From Acetofilamentum sp. (lineage in GTDB: Bacteria > Bacteroidota > Bacteroidia > Bacteroidales > JAFGUD01), in contig DYKL01000142.1 in the NCBI GenBank assembly GCA_020722645.1, positions 1-8,314 on the forward strand: 8,314 nucleotides of DNA. The letters are read 5' to 3'. A program made the translations under genes and the position numbers. Below the pieces are notes generated by a model. That model had not been told where the DNA came from and searched no databases. It saw only the letters and a list, made by a program, of their open reading frames with translations. Position 1 is the stretch's first letter. Each line of letters starts with the position of its first letter. This document shows positions 1 to 7,005 of this stretch, one piece after another.

Positions 1-17
1 TTTTCATTCTATTGGTG

Positions 18-37
18 TGAGAACTTTAAGGTTCTCA
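18..37. other. Small hairpin (inverted repeat) in the 3' flank
   Basis: TGAGAAC (18-24) and GTTCTCA (31-37) form a perfect 7-bp stem around a 6-nt loop. The hairpin lies about 50 bp past the stop codon of the duplicated-domain protein gene, so it could end that minus-strand transcript. It could equally belong to a gene to the left of the window. Neither side carries a run of T in the window, so it is not a classical intrinsic terminator. The structure is certain as sequence but its role is open. Confidence 0.4.
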
Positions 38-46
38 TGGGTGTTT

Positions 47-74
47 CATCTGTATAAATTCATCTGTATAAATT
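47..74. repeat. 14-bp perfect tandem duplication
   Basis: The unit CATCTGTATAAATT occurs twice head to tail (47-60 and 61-74), in the non-coding stretch just past the stop codon at 85-87. Two exact adjacent copies suggest replication slippage or a recent small duplication. No function is evident. Confidence 0.85.
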
Positions 75-84
75 TTAAAGTTAG

Positions 85-1131
85 TTATTTTGCTTCTAAT
101 GTAGTTATTTTTAATTTGAATTTTCCGTTGTCCTTTGCAGTTGCACCAACAACACCTATAACAACTTTATACGGATCATAAAGCGATGATAAGGTTACAC
201 TTCGTGTGTGGTCTTGTGTTTTACCCACTTTTTGATAGTCCCATTTATAATCAGCCTCGCAAGCAGTACAAGAAGAAATGTTTGGAGGTAAATCCTGATT
301 AGTTGTACCAACCTGATAAGCCCATAAACTAAAGTTTTGATTTACGTTGTCTGGAATAACTTCAATTTTCATTTCGACATAAGTTGGCATATCAACAATG
401 TAAATGATTGTGTTACCTCTGAATTTTGAGTTCTGAGTAGCAGGAAAACAAGCCATGCTGCTTTTTGAAGCCCAACTGAGGTCGTTTATTACCACGCCTT
501 CGCTAAGGTCGCCGCTGTAAGTGATTGCTTTACCTTTTTCGCAAGAGGCTTTGTACATTTTAAGAGGTTTCTGCACAGTATTTTCCTGCACTTCGGCTTT
601 CATTTCTATTTTTAAAGTATAAGAGCCGGAAGTAAGACCGTCAGCACCGGCAACACCTATTACAACATTGTAAGGTTCATACAAAGAGCTAAGATAAATA
701 CTTCTTGTGTGGTCTTGAGTTTTGCCTGCTTTGGGGTAATCCCATTTATGTTCAGCTTCGCAAGCAATACAGCTCGGCAAATTGGGTACGGTTGAATAAT
801 TTGAAGTTCCGATTTGATAAGCATAAATGCTGAAATTAGCGTTTTTGTCATCGGGAATTACAGTAATTGTCATTTCTGCATAAGTAGGCATTACCATTGA
901 ATACAAAACATGATTACCTCTGAACTTTGTGTTTTGAGTTGCAGGGAAACAAGCGTTTGAACTTGACGATGCCCAGCTTAGGTCGTCCATTTTGGAGCCA
1001 TTAGACAAATTACCTTTTATTGTAAAAACCTGATTTGCTTTTACGTCTAAATTTGTTACATGCGAAGGAAATTGTGAATACATAATTGAAATTGTAAAAA
1101 TTGCCAAAATTGTTGTTAAAATTGTTTTCAT
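85..1131 (-). CDS. Secreted protein with two tandem copies of a Cys-containing domain, function unknown
   Basis: I do not recognise the family. The 348-residue protein begins with a signal peptide (hydrophobic residues about 4-17, likely cleavage near 19-20), so it should be exported. The rest is two copies of one domain, residues about 35-178 and 202-345, offset by exactly 167 residues and about 60% identical by hand count. Shared landmarks are DLSWAS, ACFPATQN, KFRGN, MPTY-EM, a Cys-x-x-Cys (121/124 and 288/291), KWDY, GKTQDHTR, LSSLY-PY and VVIGV. Each copy has three matching cysteines (61/121/124 and 228/288/291), and Cys197 in the linker has no partner. The alternating hydrophobic pattern and the ending (GSYTLKI, GKFKLKI) resemble beta-sandwich modules such as PPC-type pre-peptidase domains; this resemblance is an inference. 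There is no T9SS sorting domain. The start fits the signal peptide. The gene lies 47 bp after the upstream small exported-protein gene and is probably co-transcribed with it. Confidence 0.9.
   Translation of the reverse strand: MKTILTTILAIFTISIMYSQFPSHVTNLDVKANQVFTIKGNLSNGSKMDDLSWASSSSNACFPATQNTKFRGNHVLYSMVMPTYAEMTITVIPDDKNANFSIYAYQIGTSNYSTVPNLPSCIACEAEHKWDYPKAGKTQDHTRSIYLSSLYEPYNVVIGVAGADGLTSGSYTLKIEMKAEVQENTVQKPLKMYKASCEKGKAITYSGDLSEGVVINDLSWASKSSMACFPATQNSKFRGNTIIYIVDMPTYVEMKIEVIPDNVNQNFSLWAYQVGTTNQDLPPNISSCTACEADYKWDYQKVGKTQDHTRSVTLSSLYDPYKVVIGVVGATAKDNGKFKLKITTLEAK
97..528 (-). repeat. Intragenic repeat unit 2 (C-terminal domain copy)
   Basis: This is the second copy of the duplicated domain, residues 202-345 of the secreted protein. 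It matches the unit at 598-1029 at a constant offset of 501 bp. For example, the GTCTTG motif is at 211 here and at 712 in the other copy. No net insertion or deletion separates the copies over about 144 codons. Confidence 0.85.
598..1029 (-). repeat. Intragenic repeat unit 1 (N-terminal domain copy)
   Basis: This is the first copy of the duplicated domain, residues 35-178. It retains the same three cysteines and the GKTQDHTR and ACFPATQN motifs as the unit at 97-528. The copies are alike in DNA as well as protein around these motifs, which points to an in-frame tandem duplication of an ancestral single-domain gene. Confidence 0.85.
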
Positions 1132-1178
1132 TTTTAAAAGATTTAATTAGTTTTTAATAGTTGGTTTAATACAAAAAA

Positions 1179-1676
1179 TTAAGGTCTAAAAGAATTAAAA
1201 AATTTGTTTACATCTGTTGCAGGAGCATAAGCACTATTGTTTTTAACAATAAGGTTATAGATATTTGCACCTTTTACACAAACTTTTAAATCTGCATATA
1301 TTGTAGAGTTGTGCAATTTAATAATTTTGTAATCATAAGTAGCTGCATGTTTTAAAGGCGGATATGTAGCGGGTTTTGCAATACCGTTACTTGTGCAGAA
1401 AATGTCAATTTCGTCGTTAATAACTTTGTCGAAATTTGTGAGTGCAGAGCTGGTTTTAATACCGATAGCAACAAATTCAGGATGTCCGGCAGCAACTTGT
1501 CGGGCAGTCGTCATCGGGCTGTGTGTAATTGGGTGTGTGCCTGTTACAACCGCCGGAGTGTTGGGCATATCAACCGAAAAGCCTGTCAGAGCATCGGTGT
1601 AACGCAGCCACAAAGTTGAAAAAGACATCAGAAAAATGGAAACTAAAAGAACCGGAAGTAATTTTTTTGTTTTCAT
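1179..1676 (-). CDS. Small exported protein, function unknown (FSVDMP...FFxSF type)
   Basis: This 165-residue protein has an N-terminal lysine cluster and a hydrophobic segment (residues about 6-24), which is a signal peptide or a single membrane anchor. There is no lipobox cysteine, so it is not a lipoprotein. The mature part starts with GFSVDMPNTP (32-41) and ends with DVNKFFNSFRP (155-165). This start-and-end pattern (F-x-V-x-M-P near the signal peptide, FFxSF at the C-terminus) recurs in many small uncharacterised bacterial secreted proteins. That comparison is from memory and no function is known to me. Cysteines are at 94 and 133. It lies upstream of the duplicated-domain secreted protein with a 47-bp gap on the same strand, which suggests a two-gene unit. 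No clear Bacteroidota -7 box was seen in the 185 bp upstream. Confidence 0.85.
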   Translation of the reverse strand: MKTKKLLPVLLVSIFLMSFSTLWLRYTDALTGFSVDMPNTPAVVTGTHPITHSPMTTARQVAAGHPEFVAIGIKTSSALTNFDKVINDEIDIFCTSNGIAKPATYPPLKHAATYDYKIIKLHNSTIYADLKVCVKGANIYNLIVKNNSAYAPATDVNKFFNSFRP

Positions 1677-1861
1677 AAATTTAATTTTTAAAGTTTTAAA
1701 ATTTAATTTTCAAAACAAATAACGGAAGAAAAAATCTGAAAGTTAAAAAACAGATGTTTAAAATGAGCAATTTGTACAAATGTGATGTATAAATTTATCC
1801 TAATCTTTTTATTTTCAATGGATTATGGAAATAGTTTACAATTTTAAAATGGGGTTGTTTT
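1677..1861. other. Intergenic spacer between the regulator gene and the small exported-protein gene
   Basis: This 185-bp A/T-rich spacer must hold any promoter for the two small minus-strand genes if they are not read through from the regulator gene. No full TTTG...TAnnTTTG promoter was found on the minus strand, and no strong terminator hairpin follows the regulator's stop codon. Read-through from the regulator gene therefore cannot be excluded. The only distinct element is the 12-bp palindrome at 1770-1781. Confidence 0.5.
1770..1781. promoter_or_regulatory. 12-bp perfect palindrome, possible operator
   Basis: ATTTGTACAAAT is its own reverse complement and lies about 95 bp upstream of the start codon of the small exported-protein gene. 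A dimeric regulator could bind such a site. In DNA this A/T-rich, a 12-bp palindrome can also arise by chance in a spacer of this length, so the functional call is weak. Confidence 0.2.
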
Positions 1862-3709
1862 TCACAGAATTTTTGAATTATTTTTAAAAAAAGAAGGGGT
1901 AACTCCGGTAAATTTTTTAAAAGCGGTATTAAAAGTTGCTTTTGAATGAAAACCAACCGACTTGGCTATTCCTTCAATTGTATAATTGTCAAAATCGGGA
2001 TTAATGAGCATTTTTCGGGCTTCTTTTACTCGGAATTCATTTATAAAATTATTGAAATTGGTTTTAAAATGGTCGTTAATAATTTGAGAAAGGTAGTTTC
2101 GGTTTGAGTTTAATTCTTTTGCAAAATCGTTGATTGTAAATTGTTCGTTCAGGAAATATTTTTTTTCTTCCATTAAAGTAATGATATTGTCAATCAGCTT
2201 TTTTTTCTGCGTTTCGTTCAGATTTGTATCTGAGTATTTAGGAATGTCTTTTTCTTTATTTTCGGTGGTTTTCAAAATCAGTTTTTCTTTTTCAATATCT
2301 GATTTCGCAAGTTTTATATTTTGCTCAACAAGAGCCAGATACGATTTTTGTTTTTGAATATAAAGAATTATAAAAATTACGGCAAAAATTAAAGTCAGAA
2401 AAGAAATTGTAACAGCCGTTAAAAATTTTTTCTTTTTGTTCTGAATTTCAAGGTCTTGAATAAGAACTTTTTGACGATAAATTTCAAGTTCGGCTTCGGT
2501 TCTTTCAGTTTCGTATTTTGTTTGAATTTCAACAATTTGTTTGTGAACGTCAAGATTAAACAAAGTATCTTTGGTTTGCACATATTTTTTAAAATATAAT
2601 GCTGCTTCTTTAAAATGATTTGCGTCAAAATAAGCATTTGCAAGAACAAAATAACTTTGAGATAAATTTACAAGAGGATAATCCAAATCTTTTATTTTCA
2701 ATGATTCCAGAGCATATTTTACGGCTTTTTGAGCTTGATTATTTTTTGAATAAAAACCGGCAAGATTCGTTTTTACAGTAAAAATTCCGAGTTTGTAATT
2801 GATATTTTCCGATATTTTCAAAGATTCGAAAAATAATTTTTCGGCTTGTGGCATTCTATTGAAATACAGATACATAAGTGCTTTGTTTTGAAGCACTGAT
2901 ACTAATTCTTCGTTGTTATTGATTGAATCATAAATATAAATAGCTTTATCGAAATAAAAAACTGCATTTGAAGTATCATATAAATCGCTGTAAATTAGTC
3001 CAATATTTGCATAAACAGAGGCAATATCATCAAAATTATCTGTTTGTTCGTATAATTTTAGAGCTTCAAAAAATTTATTTAAAGCCTCCTGATAATTTTT
3101 TTGTTCCCAATAAACAATTCCAATGTTATTTGTTGTGTTTGCTACGTTTTTTGTGTATTTTTCAGGGTTTAATAAATTTATTACCTGTTCAAAACTTTCT
3201 ATTGCTTTTTTGTAATTTCCCTGCGATTTGTAAATAAGTCCCAGATTATTGAAAACCTTTGATTTTAAAAGAGTATCGTCAGAATTTTTAAGAAATTCAG
3301 AAGCCAGGTTATAATGAATAAAGGCACTGTCGTAATTTCCGTAATAATAATGACTTGCACCAATGTTTATACAACATTTGGCAGCACAAACAGAATCTCC
3401 GAATTCGATGAAGTAAGGCAGAGCAAGTTTGTAATACAAAAACGAAGAATCGTATAAGTATTGGTTGTCGAGAATTTTGGATTTTTGAAAATAAAGTTTT
3501 GCAAGTAAATATTTGTTTTGAATTTTTTTTGCCCTGATAATGCAACTGTCAATATATTTCTGTGCGTTTTCAACATCTGAATTTGTTATAAATTTTGATA
3601 TTGATAAACATTTTACAACATAATAATTATTTGTAAAACGCTCTTGAAAATTCTGAGAGAATAAAAAAATATGGCTAAATGTTAAAAAAAATAATAATAA
3701 AAATTTCAT
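1862..3709 (-). CDS. Membrane-spanning TPR / AraC-type transcriptional regulator
   Basis: This is a one-component regulator with an outside sensor and an inside DNA-binding domain in one 615-residue chain. Residues 1-19 form a signal sequence. Residues about 67-380 hold roughly seven tetratricopeptide repeats with recognisable units (for example NNLGLIYKSQGNYKKAIESF at 154-173 and ANIGLIYSDLYDTSNAVFYF at 234-253). A charged helical, coiled-coil-like stretch (about 388-425) leads into one transmembrane segment (about 429-451). A second charged linker (452-490) follows, then an AraC-family domain (about 503-612) with two helix-turn-helices near 525-545 and 578-598 and a good family signature (IAKSVGFHSKATFNTAFKKFTGVTPSFFK). 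The topology implied is TPRs in the periplasm and AraC in the cytoplasm. There is no kinase, REC domain or phospho-acceptor. Such proteins are common in Bacteroidota and the ligand is unknown. Its targets may include the two exported-protein genes downstream, but only position suggests this. Confidence 0.93.
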   Translation of the reverse strand: MKFLLLFFLTFSHIFLFSQNFQERFTNNYYVVKCLSISKFITNSDVENAQKYIDSCIIRAKKIQNKYLLAKLYFQKSKILDNQYLYDSSFLYYKLALPYFIEFGDSVCAAKCCINIGASHYYYGNYDSAFIHYNLASEFLKNSDDTLLKSKVFNNLGLIYKSQGNYKKAIESFEQVINLLNPEKYTKNVANTTNNIGIVYWEQKNYQEALNKFFEALKLYEQTDNFDDIASVYANIGLIYSDLYDTSNAVFYFDKAIYIYDSINNNEELVSVLQNKALMYLYFNRMPQAEKLFFESLKISENINYKLGIFTVKTNLAGFYSKNNQAQKAVKYALESLKIKDLDYPLVNLSQSYFVLANAYFDANHFKEAALYFKKYVQTKDTLFNLDVHKQIVEIQTKYETERTEAELEIYRQKVLIQDLEIQNKKKKFLTAVTISFLTLIFAVIFIILYIQKQKSYLALVEQNIKLAKSDIEKEKLILKTTENKEKDIPKYSDTNLNETQKKKLIDNIITLMEEKKYFLNEQFTINDFAKELNSNRNYLSQIINDHFKTNFNNFINEFRVKEARKMLINPDFDNYTIEGIAKSVGFHSKATFNTAFKKFTGVTPSFFKNNSKIL

Positions 3710-3809
3710 AATTCATCTATAATTTTTTTATTGCAAACTGTTGAATTTTTATATTTGTTGTTAGTGCTAAAAAAATGCAAAGTCGTTTTTATCAGCATTT
3801 CTGAATTTA

Positions 3810-3829
3810 CAAAAATATAGCCAAAAATA
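3810..3829 (-). promoter_or_regulatory. Possible Bacteroidota -7 boxes for the TPR-AraC gene
   Basis: Read on the minus strand, TATTTTTG occurs twice, at 3810-3817 and 3822-3829. Both match the Bacteroidota -7 consensus TAnnTTTG and lie about 100-120 bp upstream of the regulator's start codon. Neither has a TTTG -33 element at the usual spacing, and the A/T-rich context makes chance matches likely, so this is tentative. Confidence 0.3.
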
Positions 3830-3936
3830 TGATTTTGTTTTAGATTTAATCATTTATTTTAACTCAATATAAAATCAAAAGAAAGTCTTCATTAATTGTA
3901 TATCATGGTGTAAAAACGGGTAAATATTAAAACATA

Positions 3937-3963
3937 AAAAAGGCAACTTATAGCTGCCTTTTT
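3937..3963. terminator. Bidirectional intrinsic terminator hairpin
   Basis: AAAAAGGCA (3937-3945) pairs with TGCCTTTTT (3955-3963). There is one A/C mismatch, then further C-G and T-A pairs toward the loop. An A-run on one side and a T-run on the other let it work in both directions. On the minus strand it would end the M14 peptidase transcript about 310 bp after the stop codon and insulate the TPR-AraC gene from read-through. No plus-strand gene in the window needs it. Confidence 0.75.
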
Positions 3964-4273
3964 ATTTTAAATAAGGTATGAAAAAACTACTATGCAAGTA
4001 TATAACTAAAAATTTACATATAAAAGTACATACGTGTCCACTCGTTTTTTAGTAATAGTTTTTTTAGCATACTTTATTATATCGTTTTATTTTTTTAAAA
4101 ATCAGATGCTTTTTATAGTTGCCGGTATTTACAATAAAATGAAAAATTAAAAAATAATATATTGATTTTTAGTTGTTTAATTGTTTAAAACTATTTTAAA
4201 ACACTTTTTGAAAAAATACTTATAAAAAATTTAAACTAATAAAATATTATGTTTTTTTATGACAAAATATTTT

Positions 4274-6853
4274 TTAATTAATTATCAGGGCTTTTTGCAT
4301 AACAAAATCATCTCCGGAAATTTGAACAAAATAAATTCCTTTTTCTAAATCAGCAACATTTATACGCGTTACGTCAGAGTTAAGACTGCTATTTTTAAGA
4401 ACTTTCCCTGTAATGTCAATAACTTTTACATTGTCAAATTTGAAGTTGTCTGCAGCAATATTAACAAACACCTGTGCTGGATTAGGATATATATCAAATT
4501 TAAAACAGTTAATAACTTCAACAGAAGTAACAACATTAGCATTGATATTGAATATTTCGCTCATTTTGTATCCATCGCAAATCCTTACAGGAATTGTTAA
4601 AGGACCAATATAATCTTGTTCGGGCTGTATTTCATTATAGTTAGATGTCAATGAATAATGTTCACCGTCATAAACCATCATACAAAATCCGTTGGGATAT
4701 GTATCGTCCTCATCTTGAACGTTTAAATCATCAAAAAAGATATATCTTGGTTGATTAACCTGTACATTTACAGCATTTTGTGAAATAATTTCAGGAGCAA
4801 TATCGTCAGTTGATGCCATAATCTGTATGTCATCAAAATAAAAACCATCATATTCAACATATTCATCAGAACCAAGTTCAAATTTGATTTTAATATTATT
4901 AGAAATGTAATCGCTGATATCAGCAGTTTGGTTAATCCAGTCTTTTTGTGTCCCATCAAAAACAGGTTCGTTATATGGTTGAACACCTCCATTTCCAGTT
5001 ATTGTATTTTCTGTAGTAAGAGGATTCCAACTGATACCTCCGTCATCTGAAACAGAAACTTGGACATAATCCCAACCAGCTTCAATTTCCCATTTCGCCC
5101 AAAAGCTCAAAATAGCATTTTCTACGTTTGAAAGGTTCATTGAATTTGAAGTGATTGTATTTGTTTGGCCAGACTGATAATCGCCTGATGGAGAATCAGT
5201 TATGCTATTGTTTTCGGAATGATAGTCAGAATTTGTAGTGTTCCATGCAGATGAATTCCAGTTTGTCATATCTTCGCAAGCATCATTCATGAAAATTTCG
5301 GATTTTTGAATTTTTTTTGTGATATTTTTTTGTTCAACAAAGTTGCCGTTGTCAATATTTATTGTTATTACAAACTCATCGCCGTATGCAACCTGTTCGT
5401 TTAAAGCATAATAAATCGAATCAGTTCTTGTTTCAAACAAACCGTAATCTTCAAAAAACAAAGTATCCGAAAAAATTATATTTTCACCCGATAAATAAAC
5501 TTTAAATGTTGCATTTGTATCCAATCCGACAAATTTTACATCAACACTGGAATATCCGCAACGTTTTGTGAAAATTTCAGATGCGTCGATTATATATGCA
5601 TAAGGACCGGCAAGCAAAGCCTGTAAATAATTCATTTCAAAATTACCTTCGCACAAAGGAATTATTCTGTCTTGTGTAGGCCAAAAATTGTCGTCATAAG
5701 AACCGGTTTCAGCAGTAAAAGCATATATTCCGTGTGTTTTGTATGCCCAGTCATTTGCCTCACCGTTTACTGTGTATGACAATAAATCCCATGCGTGACC
5801 GCAAGCAAAATTATTATATTGTGTCATAATTTGAGCATAAGTTTCAAAAAGTTCAAGTTCCGGATTTACTGCATCTTCTGAATATCCATAAGGATAAAGC
5901 ATAAGATTGCTGTATGTGTGATGATTATTTAAAATAAGAAATTCATTGTTTGAAATGAATTCCATCATAGCCTGTACTTCAGGCTCAGAACCTTCTGAAG
6001 GTCCTCTGTATGTTTCATCGTCTGGATTTCCTGAAGAACCATAGTCGTCAATCCCCCACATATATGGATAATTCCTGTTTATGTCCACTCCATAAGTTCC
6101 GTCTCCGTTGTTTCTCCTGTTTTTCCTGAACATTCCGCCTCCGTTTGGGTTGGTTTGCTGATTGTATAAATATCCGTCAGGATTTACAATCGGTACAAAA
6201 TACAATTCAAAATTATCAACTATATATTGGGACATAGGATCAGTTTCGTAATTTTCGAGTAGATACCACATATAATAAATCAAGTGCATCATTGACATAG
6301 GCTCTCTTGCGTGGTGCATACCGGTGTATAAAAGTTCTGGTTCTTCTTCGTTTGTCTCGGGGTTATCTGAAATTTTTACGTAATAAATAGTGTTTCCTTC
6401 GTGTGTGGTAAATGTTGATGAAATGCTTTGTTTAACGGTTATCAGATTTGGGTATAAAGTTCTCATTTGGTCTAATTCAGCAAGCATTTCGCTGTTGGTC
6501 AGATAACCTCCCATTGTCCCGAGATTAAAATTTTCAGGTGTTTTTTCGGTTCTGATAACAGGCGATGATTCTGCATTTCTTTTAACATAATAATCTGCGA
6601 CATCAGAAATAAGCAGTTCGTATAAAATATTGTTTTGATGAAGTTTCTGAATATCAGTTTCTGAAATTTCTAAAATTAAACTGTTTTTTAATTGATAGGC
6701 ATCATCTATTGGTATTCCAAGAACAGATAATTCTGAAATAATATTTTTATCTATATTAATCTTGATTCTGGAAAATTTTTCCTGAGCATTAAGATTAAAA
6801 TTGTGAACTATAAAAAAGGATAAAATTATTAAAAAATTTTTTATAATTGACAT
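4274..6853 (-). CDS. Secreted M14 zinc carboxypeptidase (carboxypeptidase T-like) with T9SS sorting domain
   Basis: This secreted metallopeptidase should remove C-terminal residues from peptides outside the cell. Its 859 residues comprise a signal peptide (1-24), a propeptide-like segment (about 25-108), the M14 catalytic domain (about 110-420), a beta-rich domain (about 430-515), a jelly-roll region resembling MAM or M6-peptidase accessory modules (about 518-680), an Ig/cadherin-like region (about 685-775) and a T9SS type A sorting domain (about 785-859; FDIYPNPA, then KGIYFVQI). The domain opens with MGGYLTNSEM, as in the carboxypeptidase T subfamily. By alignment to carboxypeptidase A, zinc ligands are His181 and Glu184 (HAREP) and His312 (HTYS...YPYG). 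The substrate-binding residues are Arg243/Arg246 (RKNR), Asn259-Arg260 and Tyr360 (eight residues before the Asp of NDWAY), and the general base is Glu382 (FTAETG). It therefore looks active. Specificity cannot be read safely. It is divergent from the response-regulator gene, 152 bp apart, and no clear promoter was seen upstream. Confidence 0.95.
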   Translation of the reverse strand: MSIIKNFLIILSFFIVHNFNLNAQEKFSRIKINIDKNIISELSVLGIPIDDAYQLKNSLILEISETDIQKLHQNNILYELLISDVADYYVKRNAESSPVIRTEKTPENFNLGTMGGYLTNSEMLAELDQMRTLYPNLITVKQSISSTFTTHEGNTIYYVKISDNPETNEEEPELLYTGMHHAREPMSMMHLIYYMWYLLENYETDPMSQYIVDNFELYFVPIVNPDGYLYNQQTNPNGGGMFRKNRRNNGDGTYGVDINRNYPYMWGIDDYGSSGNPDDETYRGPSEGSEPEVQAMMEFISNNEFLILNNHHTYSNLMLYPYGYSEDAVNPELELFETYAQIMTQYNNFACGHAWDLLSYTVNGEANDWAYKTHGIYAFTAETGSYDDNFWPTQDRIIPLCEGNFEMNYLQALLAGPYAYIIDASEIFTKRCGYSSVDVKFVGLDTNATFKVYLSGENIIFSDTLFFEDYGLFETRTDSIYYALNEQVAYGDEFVITINIDNGNFVEQKNITKKIQKSEIFMNDACEDMTNWNSSAWNTTNSDYHSENNSITDSPSGDYQSGQTNTITSNSMNLSNVENAILSFWAKWEIEAGWDYVQVSVSDDGGISWNPLTTENTITGNGGVQPYNEPVFDGTQKDWINQTADISDYISNNIKIKFELGSDEYVEYDGFYFDDIQIMASTDDIAPEIISQNAVNVQVNQPRYIFFDDLNVQDEDDTYPNGFCMMVYDGEHYSLTSNYNEIQPEQDYIGPLTIPVRICDGYKMSEIFNINANVVTSVEVINCFKFDIYPNPAQVFVNIAADNFKFDNVKVIDITGKVLKNSSLNSDVTRINVADLEKGIYFVQISGDDFVMQKALIIN

Positions 6854-6967
6854 ATTTTTAATATTTTGGGATTTGTATTTATTTAAAAAAAGTAGATAAT
6901 CATTTTAATTGAACGTTGCACTAATAAAATATATTATTAAAAAATTTTTTTATTTTGAAAAATGACA

Positions 6968-6975
6968 TATCTTTG
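6968..6975 (+). promoter_or_regulatory. Bacteroidota -7 promoter box for the response-regulator gene
   Basis: TATCTTTG is an exact match to the TAnnTTTG -7 element used by the primary sigma factor of Bacteroidota. It lies 30 bp before the ATG at 7006, which implies a short leader of about 20-25 nt. The -33 element is poor: only a T-run lies at the expected distance, and the nearest TTTG (6954-6957) is too close. There is no Shine-Dalgarno sequence before the ATG, which is usual for the phylum. Confidence 0.6.
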
Positions 6976-7005
6976 TAAAGCAGAATTTACAAAAAATATT
7001 ATTAA

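Larger units (their letters stand above)
3710..4273. other. 564-bp A/T-rich intergenic region
   Basis: No gene was found here. The region contains a bidirectional terminator hairpin (3937-3963) that splits it in two. The left part (3710-3936) is the upstream region of the TPR-AraC regulator and has two TATTTTTG boxes on the minus strand. The right part (3964-4273, about 310 bp) lies between the peptidase stop codon and the terminator, is extremely A/T-rich and would be a long 3' untranslated region of the peptidase mRNA. No tRNA-like, riboswitch-like or repeat-array structure was recognised. Confidence 0.6.

Noticed and set aside
85..1131. The CxxC pairs of the duplicated protein read as a thioredoxin or haem-binding site
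   Set aside because: There is no CxxCH motif for haem and no thioredoxin-fold context (no WCxxC or cis-Pro pattern). Only unassigned cysteines can be claimed.
1393..1602. Plus-strand open frame opposite the small exported-protein gene
   Set aside because: It lies entirely antisense within a gene that has a signal peptide and a coherent protein. The antisense product has no recognisable features.
3978..4052. Plus-strand 24-codon reading frame (starts MKKLLCKYI) with AAGG a few bases before the ATG
   Set aside because: It is very short, has no recognisable family, and lies in A/T-rich spacer where such frames are expected by chance. Shine-Dalgarno sequences are also not informative in Bacteroidota.
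6903..6920. Possible sigma-54 (-24/-12) promoter in the divergent spacer, prompted by TTGCA at 6916-6920
   Set aside because: No GG-containing -24 element lies at the required spacing.
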